DNA of 64,000 nucleotides from Pseudomonas sp. C2B4 (lineage in GTDB: Bacteria; Pseudomonadota; Gammaproteobacteria; Pseudomonadales; Pseudomonadaceae): assembly GCF_013359695.1 (NCBI RefSeq), contig NZ_JABFMU010000022.1, forward strand, positions 18,940 through 82,939. The letters run 5' to 3'. How positions within the stretch are numbered: the first letter of the stretch is position 1; the number at the start of each line of letters is the position of its first letter. Under the pieces are notes generated by a model, which made no database searches, was not told the DNA's origin, and was given only the letters and a program-made list of their open reading frames with translations. Shown one piece after another: positions 7,975 through 17,865 of the stretch. The position numbers and the translations under genes were made by a program.

Positions 7975-8010
7975 AAAATCCCACAGGCGCGCCAGGCACG
8001 ACTGTGGGAT
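7975..8010 (-). terminator. Terminator of metG
   Basis: Inverted repeat ATCCCACAG (7978-7986) / CTGTGGGAT (8002-8010), read on the minus strand 18 bases past the metG stop and ending in TTTT. Confidence 0.6.
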
Positions 8011-8027
8011 CGGGTTACCGCCGTAGT

Positions 8028-10079
8028 TTACTTGATCCGCTGACCAGGCTTGGCGCCGCTGTCAGGGCTCAGCAGGTAGATTTCTTCACCGCCAGGACCG
8101 GCCGCCATCACCATGCCCTCGGAGATGCCGAATTTCATTTTCCGCGGCTTGAGGTTGGCGATCATCATGGTCAGGCGACCATTGAGTTTGGTCGGATCTG
8201 GATAAGCGCTCTTGATCCCGGAGAACACATTGCGTTGCTCGTCACCGAGATCCAGGGTCAGGCGCAACAGCTTGTCGGCGCCTTCCACGTGTTCGGCCTT
8301 GACGATCAGGGCGACGCGCAGGTCGACCGCGGCAAAGGTGTCGAACTCGATTTCCGGGGACAGCGGATCCTTGGCCAGTTCGCCATTGCCGGCAGGTGCA
8401 GCTGAACCGGTGTCGGTCTGGCTGGCGGTCAGGTCTTCTTTCGAGGCGTCGGTCATGGCTTGCACTTTGACCGGGTCGATGCGGGTCATCAGCGGCTTGA
8501 ACTCGTTCAACTGATGGTTGGCGAGCCAGGCTTGGTGGTCGTTCCAGGTCAGCGGCGCAACGTTCAGGAACGCCTCGGCATCGGCGGCCAGCAGCGGCAG
8601 CACAGGCTTGAGGAAGATCACCAGTTGGCGGAAGAGGTTGACGCCCGTCGCGCAGATCGCCTGGACTTCATCCTGCTTGCCTTCCTGTTTGTTGAGCGAC
8701 CACGGTGCCTTGTCGGCGATCCAGGCGTTGGCGCGGTCGGCCAGGGCCATGATCTCGCGCATGGCGCGGGCAAAGTCGCGGGCTTCATAGGCGTCGGCGA
8801 TGCCAGGGGCAGCGGCCAGGAACGCTTCGGTCAGCTCTGGCGCGGCGTTGGTGTCGACCATCACCCCGGCATTGCCCTTGTGGATGAAGCCGGCGCAACG
8901 GCTGGCGATGTTGACGACTTTGCCGACCAGGTCGGAATTGACCTTCTGTACGAAGTCTTCGAGGTTCAGGTCCAGGTCGTCGACGCCACGGCTCAGCTTG
9001 GCCGCGTAGTAGTAGCGCAGGTATTCCGGCGACAAGTGATCCAGATAGGTCCGGGCCTTGATGAAGGTGCCACGGGACTTGGACATTTTCTGACCGTTGA
9101 CGGTCAGGTAGCCGTGCACGTTGATACCGGTCGGCTTGCGGTAGCCCGCGCCTTCGAGCATGGCTGGCCAGAACAGGGCGTGGAAGTTGACGATGTCCTT
9201 GCCGATGAAGTGGTACAGCTCGGCGGTGGAGTCCTTGCCCCAGAACGCGTCGAAGTCCAGCTCCGGCGTGCGGTTGCACAGATTCTTGAAGCTCGCCATG
9301 TAGCCGATCGGCGCATCCAGCCACACGTAGAAATATTTGCCTGGCTCATCGGGAATTTCAAAGCCGAAGTACGGCGCATCGCGGGAGATGTCCCACTGTT
9401 GCAGGCCGGCATCCAGCCATTCGGCGATTTTGTTGGCGACGGCATCTTGCAGAGTGCCGCTACGGGTCCAGGCTTGCAGCATTTCCTGGAAATCCGGCAA
9501 CTTGAAGAAGAAGTGCTGGGAGTCCTTGAGCACCGGTGTCGCGCCGGAAATGGCCGACTTCGGGTCTTTCAGGTCGGTCGGTGCGTAGGTCGCGCCGCAT
9601 TTTTCGCAGTTGTCGCCGTATTGGTCTTCAGTGCCGCATTTCGGGCAGGTGCCCTTGATGAAGCGGTCGGCCAGGAACATTTTCTTTTCCGGGTCGAAAT
9701 ACTGCGTGATCGAGCGCGTGGCGATGTGCCCGGCGTCGCGCAGTTTCAGGTAGATCTGACTCGACAGCTCACGGTTTTCTTCAGCGTGAGTGGAGTGGAA
9801 ATTATCGAAGTCCACCAGGAAATCGGCAAAGTCGGCGCTGTGTTCAGCCTGGACGTTGGCGATCAGTTGTTCCGGGGTGATGCCTTCTTTTTCCGCGCGC
9901 AGCATGATCGCCGAACCGTGGGCGTCGTCGGCGCAGACATAAATGCATTGATTACCGCGGTGCTTCTGGAAGCGCACCCACATATCGGTCTGGATATATT
10001 CCAGCATATGGCCGAGGTGAATCGAACCATTGGCATAGGGCAGGGCGCTGGTGACGAGGATCTTGCGTGGCTCGGACAT
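8028..10079 (-). CDS. metG: Methionyl-tRNA synthetase
   Basis: Charges tRNA-Met and initiator tRNA with methionine. 683 residues, the long dimeric form. Class I signature HLGHML (HIGH-type) near residue 22, zinc-binding knuckle with CPKCGTEDQYGDNCEKC near 145-162, KMSKS loop (GQKMSKSRGTF), and a C-terminal tRNA-binding OB-fold domain (about 580-683: FAAVDLRVALIVKAEHVEGADKLLRL). It is divergent from apbC, with a REP-like palindrome in between. Ends with its own terminator. Confidence 0.98.
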   Translation of the reverse strand: MSEPRKILVTSALPYANGSIHLGHMLEYIQTDMWVRFQKHRGNQCIYVCADDAHGSAIMLRAEKEGITPEQLIANVQAEHSADFADFLVDFDNFHSTHAEENRELSSQIYLKLRDAGHIATRSITQYFDPEKKMFLADRFIKGTCPKCGTEDQYGDNCEKCGATYAPTDLKDPKSAISGATPVLKDSQHFFFKLPDFQEMLQAWTRSGTLQDAVANKIAEWLDAGLQQWDISRDAPYFGFEIPDEPGKYFYVWLDAPIGYMASFKNLCNRTPELDFDAFWGKDSTAELYHFIGKDIVNFHALFWPAMLEGAGYRKPTGINVHGYLTVNGQKMSKSRGTFIKARTYLDHLSPEYLRYYYAAKLSRGVDDLDLNLEDFVQKVNSDLVGKVVNIASRCAGFIHKGNAGVMVDTNAAPELTEAFLAAAPGIADAYEARDFARAMREIMALADRANAWIADKAPWSLNKQEGKQDEVQAICATGVNLFRQLVIFLKPVLPLLAADAEAFLNVAPLTWNDHQAWLANHQLNEFKPLMTRIDPVKVQAMTDASKEDLTASQTDTGSAAPAGNGELAKDPLSPEIEFDTFAAVDLRVALIVKAEHVEGADKLLRLTLDLGDEQRNVFSGIKSAYPDPTKLNGRLTMMIANLKPRKMKFGISEGMVMAAGPGGEEIYLLSPDSGAKPGQRIK

Positions 10080-10183
10080 GGGGCTCGGCTACTTGATGAA
10101 ACGGAGGTCGGCCACTATAAAGCGCCGGCGCATATTTTTCACCCTGTGAGCCTGTTTCCGGACGCATCGTCTTTGTAACCTGG

Positions 10184-10309
10184 GGCGAGGGAGCTTGCTC
10201 CCGCGGGGTGGCGAAGCCGCCCCAAACCCGGCGATGCTGATCTGCCAGACAAACCGGGGTGGTCAAATAGCGACTGCTATACAGTCGAGCGGGAGCAAGC
10301 TCCCTCGCC
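10184..10309. repeat. Inverted repeat doublet, GGCGAGGGAGC type
   Basis: Arms of 21 bp: GGCGAGGGAGCTTGCTCCCGC at 10184-10204 and its exact complement at 10289-10309. Each arm is itself a small palindrome. A different sequence family from the TGTGGGAGCGAGC repeats of this window. It occupies the metG/apbC divergent promoter gap. Confidence 0.85.
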
Positions 10310-10372
10310 ACAAATGAGTGTCCCGCGTAGGATACTCGTCATCTTTTCCAAGTCCTGTTTTCGGAGTTGCCC

Positions 10373-11467
10373 ATGAGCGCCGTCAATCGCGCAGCGGTGG
10401 AAGCCGTCCTTCGCCAATACACCGACCCTTACCTGAACCAGGACCCGGTCAGCGCCGGGTGCGTGCGCAGCATCGACATTCAGGGCGACCGCGTCAGCGT
10501 CCAGCTTGAACTTGGCTATGCCGCCGGCCTGTTCAAGAGCGGCTGGTCGCAGATGCTGGAAATGGCCATCCAGGGGCTGGATGGCGTGGCCAATGCCCGT
10601 GTCGAGATCACCAGTGTGATTGCCGCACACAAGGCCCAGGCGCAGATTCCGGGCCTGGCCAACGTCAAGAACGTGGTGGCCGTGGCCTCCGGCAAGGGTG
10701 GCGTGGGCAAGTCCACCACCGCCGCCAACCTCGCGTTGGCCCTGGCCCGCGAAGGCGCCAAGGTCGGGATTCTCGATGCGGACATCTACGGTCCGAGCCA
10801 GGGCATCATGTTCGGTATACCGGAGCGTACCCGTCCCGAGGTCAAGGACCAGAAGTGGTTCGTCCCGCTCAAGTCCCATGGCGTGGAAGTGATGTCCATG
10901 GCCTTCCTCACCGACGACAACACGCCGATGGTCTGGCGCGGTCCGATGGTTTCAGGCGCCTTGTTGCAACTGGTGACCCAGACTGCGTGGGGCGATCTGG
11001 ACTACCTGGTCATCGACATGCCGCCAGGCACCGGCGACATTCAGCTGACCCTGGCGCAGAAAGTACCGGTGGCCGGTGCAGTCATCGTGACCACCCCGCA
11101 GGACCTGGCCTTGCTGGACGCGCGCAAGGGCGTGGAAATGTTCCGCAAGGTCAACATTCCGGTGCTGGGCGTCGTGGAGAACATGGCCGTGCATATCTGC
11201 TCCAATTGCGGACATGCCGAGCATCTGTTCGGTGAGGGCGGTGGCGTGAAGCTGGCCAACCAGTATGGCGTCGAGTTGCTGGCCTCGTTGCCGCTGTCGA
11301 TGGTCATCCGCGAACAGGCCGATGGCGGCAAGCCAACGGTGATTGCAGAGCCAGACAGCCAGATTGCGATGGTTTACCAGGAACTGGCCCGCCATGTCGG
11401 TGCGCGGATCGTGTTGCAGGAAGCGGCGACGCCGGCGATGCCGAACATCACCATCAGCGACGATTGA
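10373..11467 (+). CDS. apbC: Iron-sulfur cluster carrier ATPase ApbC (Mrp/NBP35 family)
   Basis: Cytoplasmic P-loop ATPase that binds and transfers [4Fe-4S] clusters. 364 residues: an N-terminal MIP18/DUF59 domain (about 1-85), then the deviant Walker A GKGGVGKST, DADIYGPSQ, and the C-terminal CxxC cluster motif HICSNCGHAEHLFG. The ATG at 10373 (MSAVNRAAVEAVL) has GGAG six to seven bases upstream; a TTG at 10367 in frame is not needed. Divergent from metG, the arrangement known in Pseudomonas (PA3482/PA3481). Confidence 0.95.
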   Translation: MSAVNRAAVEAVLRQYTDPYLNQDPVSAGCVRSIDIQGDRVSVQLELGYAAGLFKSGWSQMLEMAIQGLDGVANARVEITSVIAAHKAQAQIPGLANVKNVVAVASGKGGVGKSTTAANLALALAREGAKVGILDADIYGPSQGIMFGIPERTRPEVKDQKWFVPLKSHGVEVMSMAFLTDDNTPMVWRGPMVSGALLQLVTQTAWGDLDYLVIDMPPGTGDIQLTLAQKVPVAGAVIVTTPQDLALLDARKGVEMFRKVNIPVLGVVENMAVHICSNCGHAEHLFGEGGGVKLANQYGVELLASLPLSMVIREQADGGKPTVIAEPDSQIAMVYQELARHVGARIVLQEAATPAMPNITISDD

Positions 11468-11488
11468 TTAGCTGAAAGGCTGATCCCC

Positions 11489-11578
11489 TGTGGGAGCGAG
11501 CCTGCTCGCGAATGCGGTGCATCAATCACCATTGATGGTGACTGACACGACCGCTTCGCGAGCAGGCTCGCTCCCACA
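11489..11578. repeat. REP doublet (TGTGGGAGCGAGC type)
   Basis: Two head-to-head REP units: TGTGGGAGCGAGCCTGCTCG at the left end and its complement at the right, about 45 bp apart, between the convergent apbC and SDR genes. Confidence 0.9.
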
Positions 11579-11595
11579 TTGGTTTTGTGTCGGGC

Positions 11596-12354
11596 TTAGA
11601 TCCGCAACCCGCCATCCATTTCCAGAATCCGGCCGGTGTAGTAGTCGTTCTCGAAAATGTACGCCGCCGAATGGGCGATCTCTTCCGGCTTGCCCATGCG
11701 CTTGAGCGGAATCCCGGATGTCATCTTCTCCAGCGCTTCAGGCTTCATGCCCAACGTCATCTCGGTTTCGATGAACCCCGGGGCAATACCCGCCACACGA
11801 ATGCCGTAGCGCGCCAGTTCCTTGGCCCAGGTCACGGTCGCGGCGGCGACACCGGCCTTGGCGGCGGAGTAGTTGGTCTGGCCGACGTTGCCGGCGCGGG
11901 AAATCGACGAGATATTGATGATGGTGCCGCTGTTGTTCAGCTCGATCATTTTTGCCGCGACTTCACGGGTGCACAGGAACACGCCGGTCAGGTTGACGTC
12001 GATGACCGCCTGCCACTGGGCCAGGCTCATCTTGGTCATCTCGCCGTCCTTGACCTTGAGCAACAAGCCGTCGCGCAGGATGCCGGCGTTGTTGATCAAG
12101 CCATGGATCGCGCCGAAGTCTTCGGCAACCTGGGCAACCATGTGGGTCACTTGCTCTTCATTGGCCACGTTGCACAGGTAGGCGCGGGCTTCGACACCCT
12201 TGGCCTTGCAAGCCGCGACGGCGTCGTCGAGCTTTTCCTGATTGAGATCCACCAGCGCAAGCTTCGCGCCTTTGGCGGCGAAATACTCGGCCATGGATCG
12301 ACCTAAACCCTGGCAACCGCCGGTGATAATGATTACTTTGTCAGTGAGTTGCAT
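11596..12354 (-). CDS. SDR-family oxidoreductase (FabG-like)
   Basis: 252-residue short-chain dehydrogenase. Nucleotide-binding GGCQGLG (residues 12-18), NNAG, catalytic Ser in ISSISRAG, YSAAK with the catalytic Tyr/Lys, and the C-terminal DGGLRI typical of FabG-like 3-ketoacyl reductases. Substrate is not deducible: it is not beside other fatty-acid genes. Start taken at 12354 (MQLTDKV) with a GGGG seven bases upstream; an ATG two codons earlier is possible. I recall a similar dehydrogenase (PA4389) near fxsA-groESL in P. aeruginosa. Confidence 0.88.
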   Translation of the reverse strand: MQLTDKVIIITGGCQGLGRSMAEYFAAKGAKLALVDLNQEKLDDAVAACKAKGVEARAYLCNVANEEQVTHMVAQVAEDFGAIHGLINNAGILRDGLLLKVKDGEMTKMSLAQWQAVIDVNLTGVFLCTREVAAKMIELNNSGTIINISSISRAGNVGQTNYSAAKAGVAAATVTWAKELARYGIRVAGIAPGFIETEMTLGMKPEALEKMTSGIPLKRMGKPEEIAHSAAYIFENDYYTGRILEMDGGLRI

Positions 12355-12517
12355 TCGCATGCCCCGGTGTCAGATCTGAGTGTTTCCTTTTTAGAGAGCC
12401 TCTCGATCTGCGCCTGATGTGGCCTGGCTGCACATGAGAACTGCCCCGATGGCGTACTGAGACTTTCATCAGTCGCCCGTCCGTTTTTCTGACGGATTCT
12501 ATATAAGGAGTCATAAA

Positions 12518-13249
12518 TTGAGCGTTGAAGCGGCTAAGCATGCACGAGAATTGCTTCTCAAGGAATACCGTGGAGTGCTGTCGACGCACTCCAAATCGAT
12601 GCCCGGTTTCCCGTTCGGCTCCGTGGTTCCTTACTGCCTGGACGATCAGGGGCGGCCACTGATCCTGATCAGCCGCATCGCCCAGCACACCCACAACTTG
12701 CAGAAAGACCCGAAGTGTTCGCTGTTCGTCGGCGAACGTGGAGCCGAAGACGTGCAGGCAGTCGGTCGCTTGACCTACCTGGCTGAGGCGCACCAGATTG
12801 AGGACGAGGCCGCCATTGAAGCCGCCGCCGAGCGTTACTACCGCTATTTCCCGGATTCGCAGAACTATCACAAGGCTCATGATTTCGACTTTTGGGTGCT
12901 TGAACCGGTGCGCCATCGTTACATCGGCGGTTTCGGGGCGATTCACTGGGTCAACGAACTGACCCTGGCCAATCCTTTTTCCGGGAAGGCCGAAGTGAGC
13001 ATGGTCGAACACATGAACAGCGATCACGCCAAAGCCATTGCCCATTACGTCGACCTGGCCGGCTTGCCGAAAACCTCGCCGGCGCAGATGGTCGGCATCG
13101 ACAGCGAAGGCATGCACCTGCGAGTGGGTCAAACCCTGTACTGGTTGCCGTTTCAAGCGCCTTGTAATACGCCGACACAAGTCCGGGAGACCTTGGTTTA
13201 TCTGGCCCACGCCGAGCAATGGCCGAAAAATGAAGCGGCTGACGCTTGA
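12518..13249 (+). CDS. HugZ-like protein (PNP-oxidase fold plus DUF2470)
   Basis: 243 residues. The N-terminal split-barrel domain (about 1-150, VLSTHSKSMPGFPFGSVVPYCLD, DPKCSLFVGE) is of the pyridoxamine-phosphate-oxidase fold used by HugZ-type heme-degrading proteins. The C-terminal DUF2470 domain carries the signature EHMNSDHAKAIAHYV. Heme binding or degradation is only a family-level inference. The start codon is TTG at 12518, decided by an excellent AAGGAG at 12505-12510. No nearby heme transport genes. Confidence 0.88.
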   Translation: MSVEAAKHARELLLKEYRGVLSTHSKSMPGFPFGSVVPYCLDDQGRPLILISRIAQHTHNLQKDPKCSLFVGERGAEDVQAVGRLTYLAEAHQIEDEAAIEAAAERYYRYFPDSQNYHKAHDFDFWVLEPVRHRYIGGFGAIHWVNELTLANPFSGKAEVSMVEHMNSDHAKAIAHYVDLAGLPKTSPAQMVGIDSEGMHLRVGQTLYWLPFQAPCNTPTQVRETLVYLAHAEQWPKNEAADA

Positions 13250-13315
13250 ATTCACGAAACGGCGACGTCATCTAAGGTGAACTGGCAAGGCATTCTTGCG
13301 TTGAGGAACCATTTG

Positions 13316-13792
13316 ATGCGCCCTTTTTTGTTGCTCTTTCTGCTGTTCCCGGTGTTGGAGCTGTTCGTATTCGTCAAGGTGGCAGGGGCTATCGGGTTTT
13401 TCCCGGCCCTGCTGCTGATCATTCTTGGCTCGATGTTCGGTGTGTTCGTGCTGCGGGTCGCCGGCCTGGCGACGGCATTGCGTGCCCGTGAAAGCCTGAA
13501 CCGCGGCGAACTGCCCGCCCAGACCATGCTCGAGGGCCTGATGCTGGCATTGGCTGGTGGCCTGTTGATCCTTCCGGGTTTCATCAGCGATGTGATCGGC
13601 CTGATCATGCTGCTGCCGGTCAGCCGTCGCCTGTTGGCCAATAAAATGCGCCAGCGTGCCGAGGAGCAAGCGATCCGCCAGCGTGCGTTCGCCGATGACC
13701 TCCAGCCCCGTGGCGGTCCTTCGCCGCGTGAGCCGTTGGGCCGCGAACCCAATGTGATCGAAGGTGAGTTCGAACACCGCGATACCAAGTAA
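13316..13792 (+). CDS. fxsA: FxsA family membrane protein
   Basis: 158 residues: three or four hydrophobic segments (MRPFLLLFLLFPVLELFVF; FFPALLLIILGSMFGVFVL; LMLALAGGLLILPGFISDVIGLIMLL) and a polar, Arg-rich tail. Family signature FPVLELFVFVKVAGAIGF and LILPGFISD. FxsA was named for suppression of F exclusion of phage T7; its cellular role is not settled. The ATG at 13316 follows GAGGAACC; the in-frame ATG at 13277 would add 13 residues before the signal-like helix and is unlikely. Immediately upstream of groES, the conserved arrangement in Pseudomonas. Confidence 0.9.
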   Translation: MRPFLLLFLLFPVLELFVFVKVAGAIGFFPALLLIILGSMFGVFVLRVAGLATALRARESLNRGELPAQTMLEGLMLALAGGLLILPGFISDVIGLIMLLPVSRRLLANKMRQRAEEQAIRQRAFADDLQPRGGPSPREPLGREPNVIEGEFEHRDTK

Positions 13793-13803
13793 CGTCACAA
13801 CGA

Positions 13804-13831
13804 CACGGCACCTTCGGGTGCCGTGATCGTT
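13804..13831 (+). terminator. Terminator of fxsA
   Basis: Perfect 9-bp stem CACGGCACC / GGTGCCGTG with a TTCG tetraloop, 12 bases after the fxsA stop, followed by a weak T-run (ATCGTTT). It separates fxsA from groESL. Confidence 0.6.
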
Positions 13832-13867
13832 TGCGGGGCATCGACATGAAAAATTTTCGATACCCAC

Positions 13868-13896
13868 CCTTGTAATAAGCTTATGCGCCCTTATGT
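13868..13896 (+). promoter_or_regulatory. Candidate sigma-32 (heat-shock) promoter of groESL
   Basis: CCCTTGTAA in the -35 position and CGCCCTTATGT in the -10 position, with 14 bases between CTTGT and CCCTTAT, the same spacing as I recall for the E. coli groE promoter (CTTGA-N14-CCCCAT). About 145 bases upstream of the groES ATG. Identified by eye only. Confidence 0.55.
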
Positions 13897-14039
13897 AACG
13901 GTCACCGCAAGGTTTCTGGCAATCACGCCAGACAGACTTCCGCGTCTCGCTTGTCGAGCCGCACCCGGCACCGCCGGACTTTGTTAAACCCGCCGGGACT
14001 ACACCGGCCGATGAAAACCACAATTAGGAGAGATCGACA

Positions 14040-14333
14040 ATGAAGCTTCGTCCTCTGCATGACCGCGTCGTCATCCGTCGCAGCGAAGAAGAAAAGAAAA
14101 CCGCTGGCGGTATCGTCCTGCCAGGTTCGGCTGCTGAAAAAGCCAACAGCGGCGAGATCCTCGCTGTCGGCACCGGCCGCGTACTGGAAAACGGTGAAGT
14201 GCGTGCACTGTCCGTAAAAGTGGGCGACAAGGTTGTGTTCGGTCCTTACTCCGGCAGCAACACTGTGAAAGTCGACGGCGAAGACCTGCTGGTAATGAGC
14301 GAGAACGAAATCCTCGCTGTTATCGAAGGCTGA
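14040..14333 (+). CDS. groES: Co-chaperonin GroES
   Basis: 97-residue lid of the GroEL folding chamber. Starts MKLRPLHDRVVIRR; the mobile loop follows (EEKKTAGGIVLPGSAAEK) and the protein ends with ENEILAVIEG. Ribosome site AGGAGA eight bases before the ATG. 49 bp upstream of groEL in one operon, behind a heat-shock promoter candidate. Confidence 0.99.
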   Translation: MKLRPLHDRVVIRRSEEEKKTAGGIVLPGSAAEKANSGEILAVGTGRVLENGEVRALSVKVGDKVVFGPYSGSNTVKVDGEDLLVMSENEILAVIEG

Positions 14334-14382
14334 TTACCCGCTCATTTTCCCGCTACTTCAAAGTATTTAAGGAATATCGATC

Positions 14383-16029
<1,647 letters not shown>

Positions 16030-16050
16030 GCCAGCCTTACCCCGATACTA

Positions 16051-16085
16051 AAAACCCCGCCCTGCGAAAGCAGGCGGGGTTTTTT
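16051..16085 (+). terminator. Terminator of groESL
   Basis: GC-rich hairpin AACCCCGCC...GGCGGGGTT with one bulged C and a GAAA loop, followed by a run of six or more T. Confidence 0.9.
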
Positions 16086-16114
16086 ATTGCCCGTATGAAA
16101 TGAAGTCAATCCAT

Positions 16115-16204
16115 TGTGGGAGCGAGCCTGCTCGCGAAAGCTGTTTAACATTCAACCAAGATGTTGGATGTCACTTCGCCTTCGCGAGCAGGCTCGCTCT
16201 CACA
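16115..16204. repeat. REP doublet (TGTGGGAGCGAGC type)
   Basis: Left arm from 16115, complementary right arm ending at 16204 with one change (GCTCTCACA). Between the convergent groEL and PAP2 genes. Confidence 0.88.
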
Positions 16205-16219
16205 TTTTTGATCTGTGTT

Positions 16220-16963
16220 TCAGGCGCTAACCGGATGTGCTTTCGTCACGGCTTCGAATTTGGAGGCCGGCCGATACAAAATCCAGTAATAAGCCCCCAG
16301 ACAAATCAACCAGCAGAACACCGCCGTCCACACGTTGTGGGAGAAAAAGTGCGCCCCCTGCATCATCCGCCCGATGGAAAACACCGAACCAAGGGCGAAG
16401 GCGAAGACGAACGCCGCTCGGGCCAATCGTGGACGACGGTCACGCAAAACGAAGAAAAGCGCGAACAAAGTGAAACCGGTCGCGGCATGGCCACCGGGCC
16501 AGCAGCGGCCGGGTTTTTCGGTGGGCGGGCGTGGGCTCAGCAATTCGCTGTAGGTTTCGTGGCCGCCAAACTGTTCGAGGCTCCACGGACACTGCACCGC
16601 CGTTACCGCTTTCATGGGGGTGACAAAGGAAGTCGCCAGACCCAGCGATAGCACGAGACAGCCCAACTCTCGCTTGAATGGCTTGAGCCTGGCGATGAAG
16701 AACGAGCAGACAAAACCGAGGATGGCCAACACCGAGAAAGCAATGACCACTTGCTTGGCACGGTCATGCAGGATGGTTTCCAGGAAGTAGCTGTGCCGCC
16801 CGATAAAGCCCCCCGCGGCCGGGTCATAGAACAGTTTGGCAAGGTCCATGTCCAGCGAGGTCAGTTCGAGCAGGACCAAAATGATTGCCGTAACGGCGGG
16901 AACACCCAGGCATAGCCAAACGTTGAGCGGGCGAGAGGTGAGGGGGACGGAGGTCGAAACCAT
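16220..16963 (-). CDS. PAP2-family membrane phosphatase
   Basis: 247 residues with about six membrane helices. Acid-phosphatase signature segments in order: KAVTAVQCPWSL (first motif, with Lys), PGGHAATGF (second, catalytic His) and GRMMQGAHFFSHN (third, Arg and His). Likely to act on a lipid phosphate (lipid A, undecaprenyl or phospholipid head group) at the periplasmic face; substrate unknown. Divergent from colRS, with a strong ColR-box match 86 bp upstream of the start, so probably part of the ColR regulon and of envelope remodelling. Confidence 0.88.
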   Translation of the reverse strand: MVSTSVPLTSRPLNVWLCLGVPAVTAIILVLLELTSLDMDLAKLFYDPAAGGFIGRHSYFLETILHDRAKQVVIAFSVLAILGFVCSFFIARLKPFKRELGCLVLSLGLATSFVTPMKAVTAVQCPWSLEQFGGHETYSELLSPRPPTEKPGRCWPGGHAATGFTLFALFFVLRDRRPRLARAAFVFAFALGSVFSIGRMMQGAHFFSHNVWTAVFCWLICLGAYYWILYRPASKFEAVTKAHPVSA

Positions 16964-17048
16964 GGCAGTTCCTGGGTCGGTGAAGTGACTGAAGAGCGCA
17001 ACCGCGCGGAGTTTGAGCCTGCGCCTGTCGCCAGCCTGTGAACCGATA

Positions 17049-17064
17049 GTGAAAAAATCGTGAA
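17049..17064 (-). promoter_or_regulatory. ColR-box candidate upstream of the PAP2 gene
   Basis: Minus-strand TTCACGATTTTTTCAC fits all 16 positions of the P. putida ColR motif as I remember it (YYNASNNYTTTTTCAC). It lies 86 bp upstream of the PAP2 start and about 118 bp from colR on the other side. Confidence 0.6.
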
Positions 17065-17181
17065 GGCCCCGACCGGTATTTCACGGGATTGGCAGCTGCA
17101 CACAATTCCTAGCCGTGAGCCAAACTTGGCCTTAAGCTGCGCGGGCCAAGACGGCCGTTTCTGTGTACGGAGAAGATGCCC

Positions 17182-17865
17182 ATGCGAATTTTATTGGTTG
17201 AAGACAACCGCGATATCCTGGCCAATCTGGCCGATTACCTGGGGCTCAAAGGCTATACCGTGGATTGCGCGCAGGACGGTTTGTCGGGTTTGCACCTGGC
17301 GGCCACCGAGCACTACGACTTGATCGTGCTCGACATCATGCTGCCCGGCATCGACGGCTATACCCTGTGCAAACGCCTGCGCGAAGATGCCCGCCGTGAT
17401 ACGCCGGTGATCATGCTGACCGCTCGCGATCAACTGGACGACCGCCTGCAGGGCTTCAAGTCCGGTGCCGACGACTACCTGATCAAACCTTTTGCCCTGT
17501 CTGAACTGGCAGCGCGGGTCGAAGCGGTCATGCGCCGCACTCAGGGAGGTGGGCGCCGTACCCTGCAGGTCGGCGACCTGAACTATGACCTTGACACCCT
17601 GGAAGTTACCCGCGAAGGCCGCTTGCTCAAACTCAACCCGGTTGGCCTGAAGTTGCTGGCGGTACTGATGCAGAAAAGTCCTCACGTATTGCGCCGTGAA
17701 ATTCTCGAAGAAGCGCTGTGGGGCGATGACTGCCCGGACAGTGACAGCCTGCGCAGCCACGTCCATCAGTTACGCCAGGTGATCGACAAACCGTTCGCCA
17801 AACCGTTGCTGCACACCGTGCACGGTGTGGGTTATCGCCTGGCCGAGGGGCGTGATGGAGTTTAA
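17182..17865 (+). CDS. colR: Response regulator ColR (OmpR family)
   Basis: 227 residues. Receiver domain with VEDN, phospho-Asp in LIVLDIMLPG (near residue 51) and Lys in YLIKPFALSELAARVE; winged-helix DNA-binding domain from about 130 (LKLNPVGLKLLAVLMQKSPHVLRREILEEALWG ... HTVHGVGYRL). Nearly identical to my memory of P. putida and P. fluorescens ColR, which controls outer-membrane and LPS-modification genes in response to excess Zn/Fe. Start at the ATG 17182 (MRILLVED), nine bases after CGGAG; the ATG two codons earlier is too close to the ribosome site. Overlaps colS by 11 bases. Confidence 0.95.
   Translation: MRILLVEDNRDILANLADYLGLKGYTVDCAQDGLSGLHLAATEHYDLIVLDIMLPGIDGYTLCKRLREDARRDTPVIMLTARDQLDDRLQGFKSGADDYLIKPFALSELAARVEAVMRRTQGGGRRTLQVGDLNYDLDTLEVTREGRLLKLNPVGLKLLAVLMQKSPHVLRREILEEALWGDDCPDSDSLRSHVHQLRQVIDKPFAKPLLHTVHGVGYRLAEGRDGV

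Noticed and set aside
8460..10178. 572-residue plus-strand frame opposite metG
   Set aside because: Shadow of metG on the complementary strand.
10184..10309. Possible small RNA or riboswitch upstream of metG
   Set aside because: The structure is a simple inverted repeat pair like other REP-type elements, without T-box or SAM-riboswitch features.
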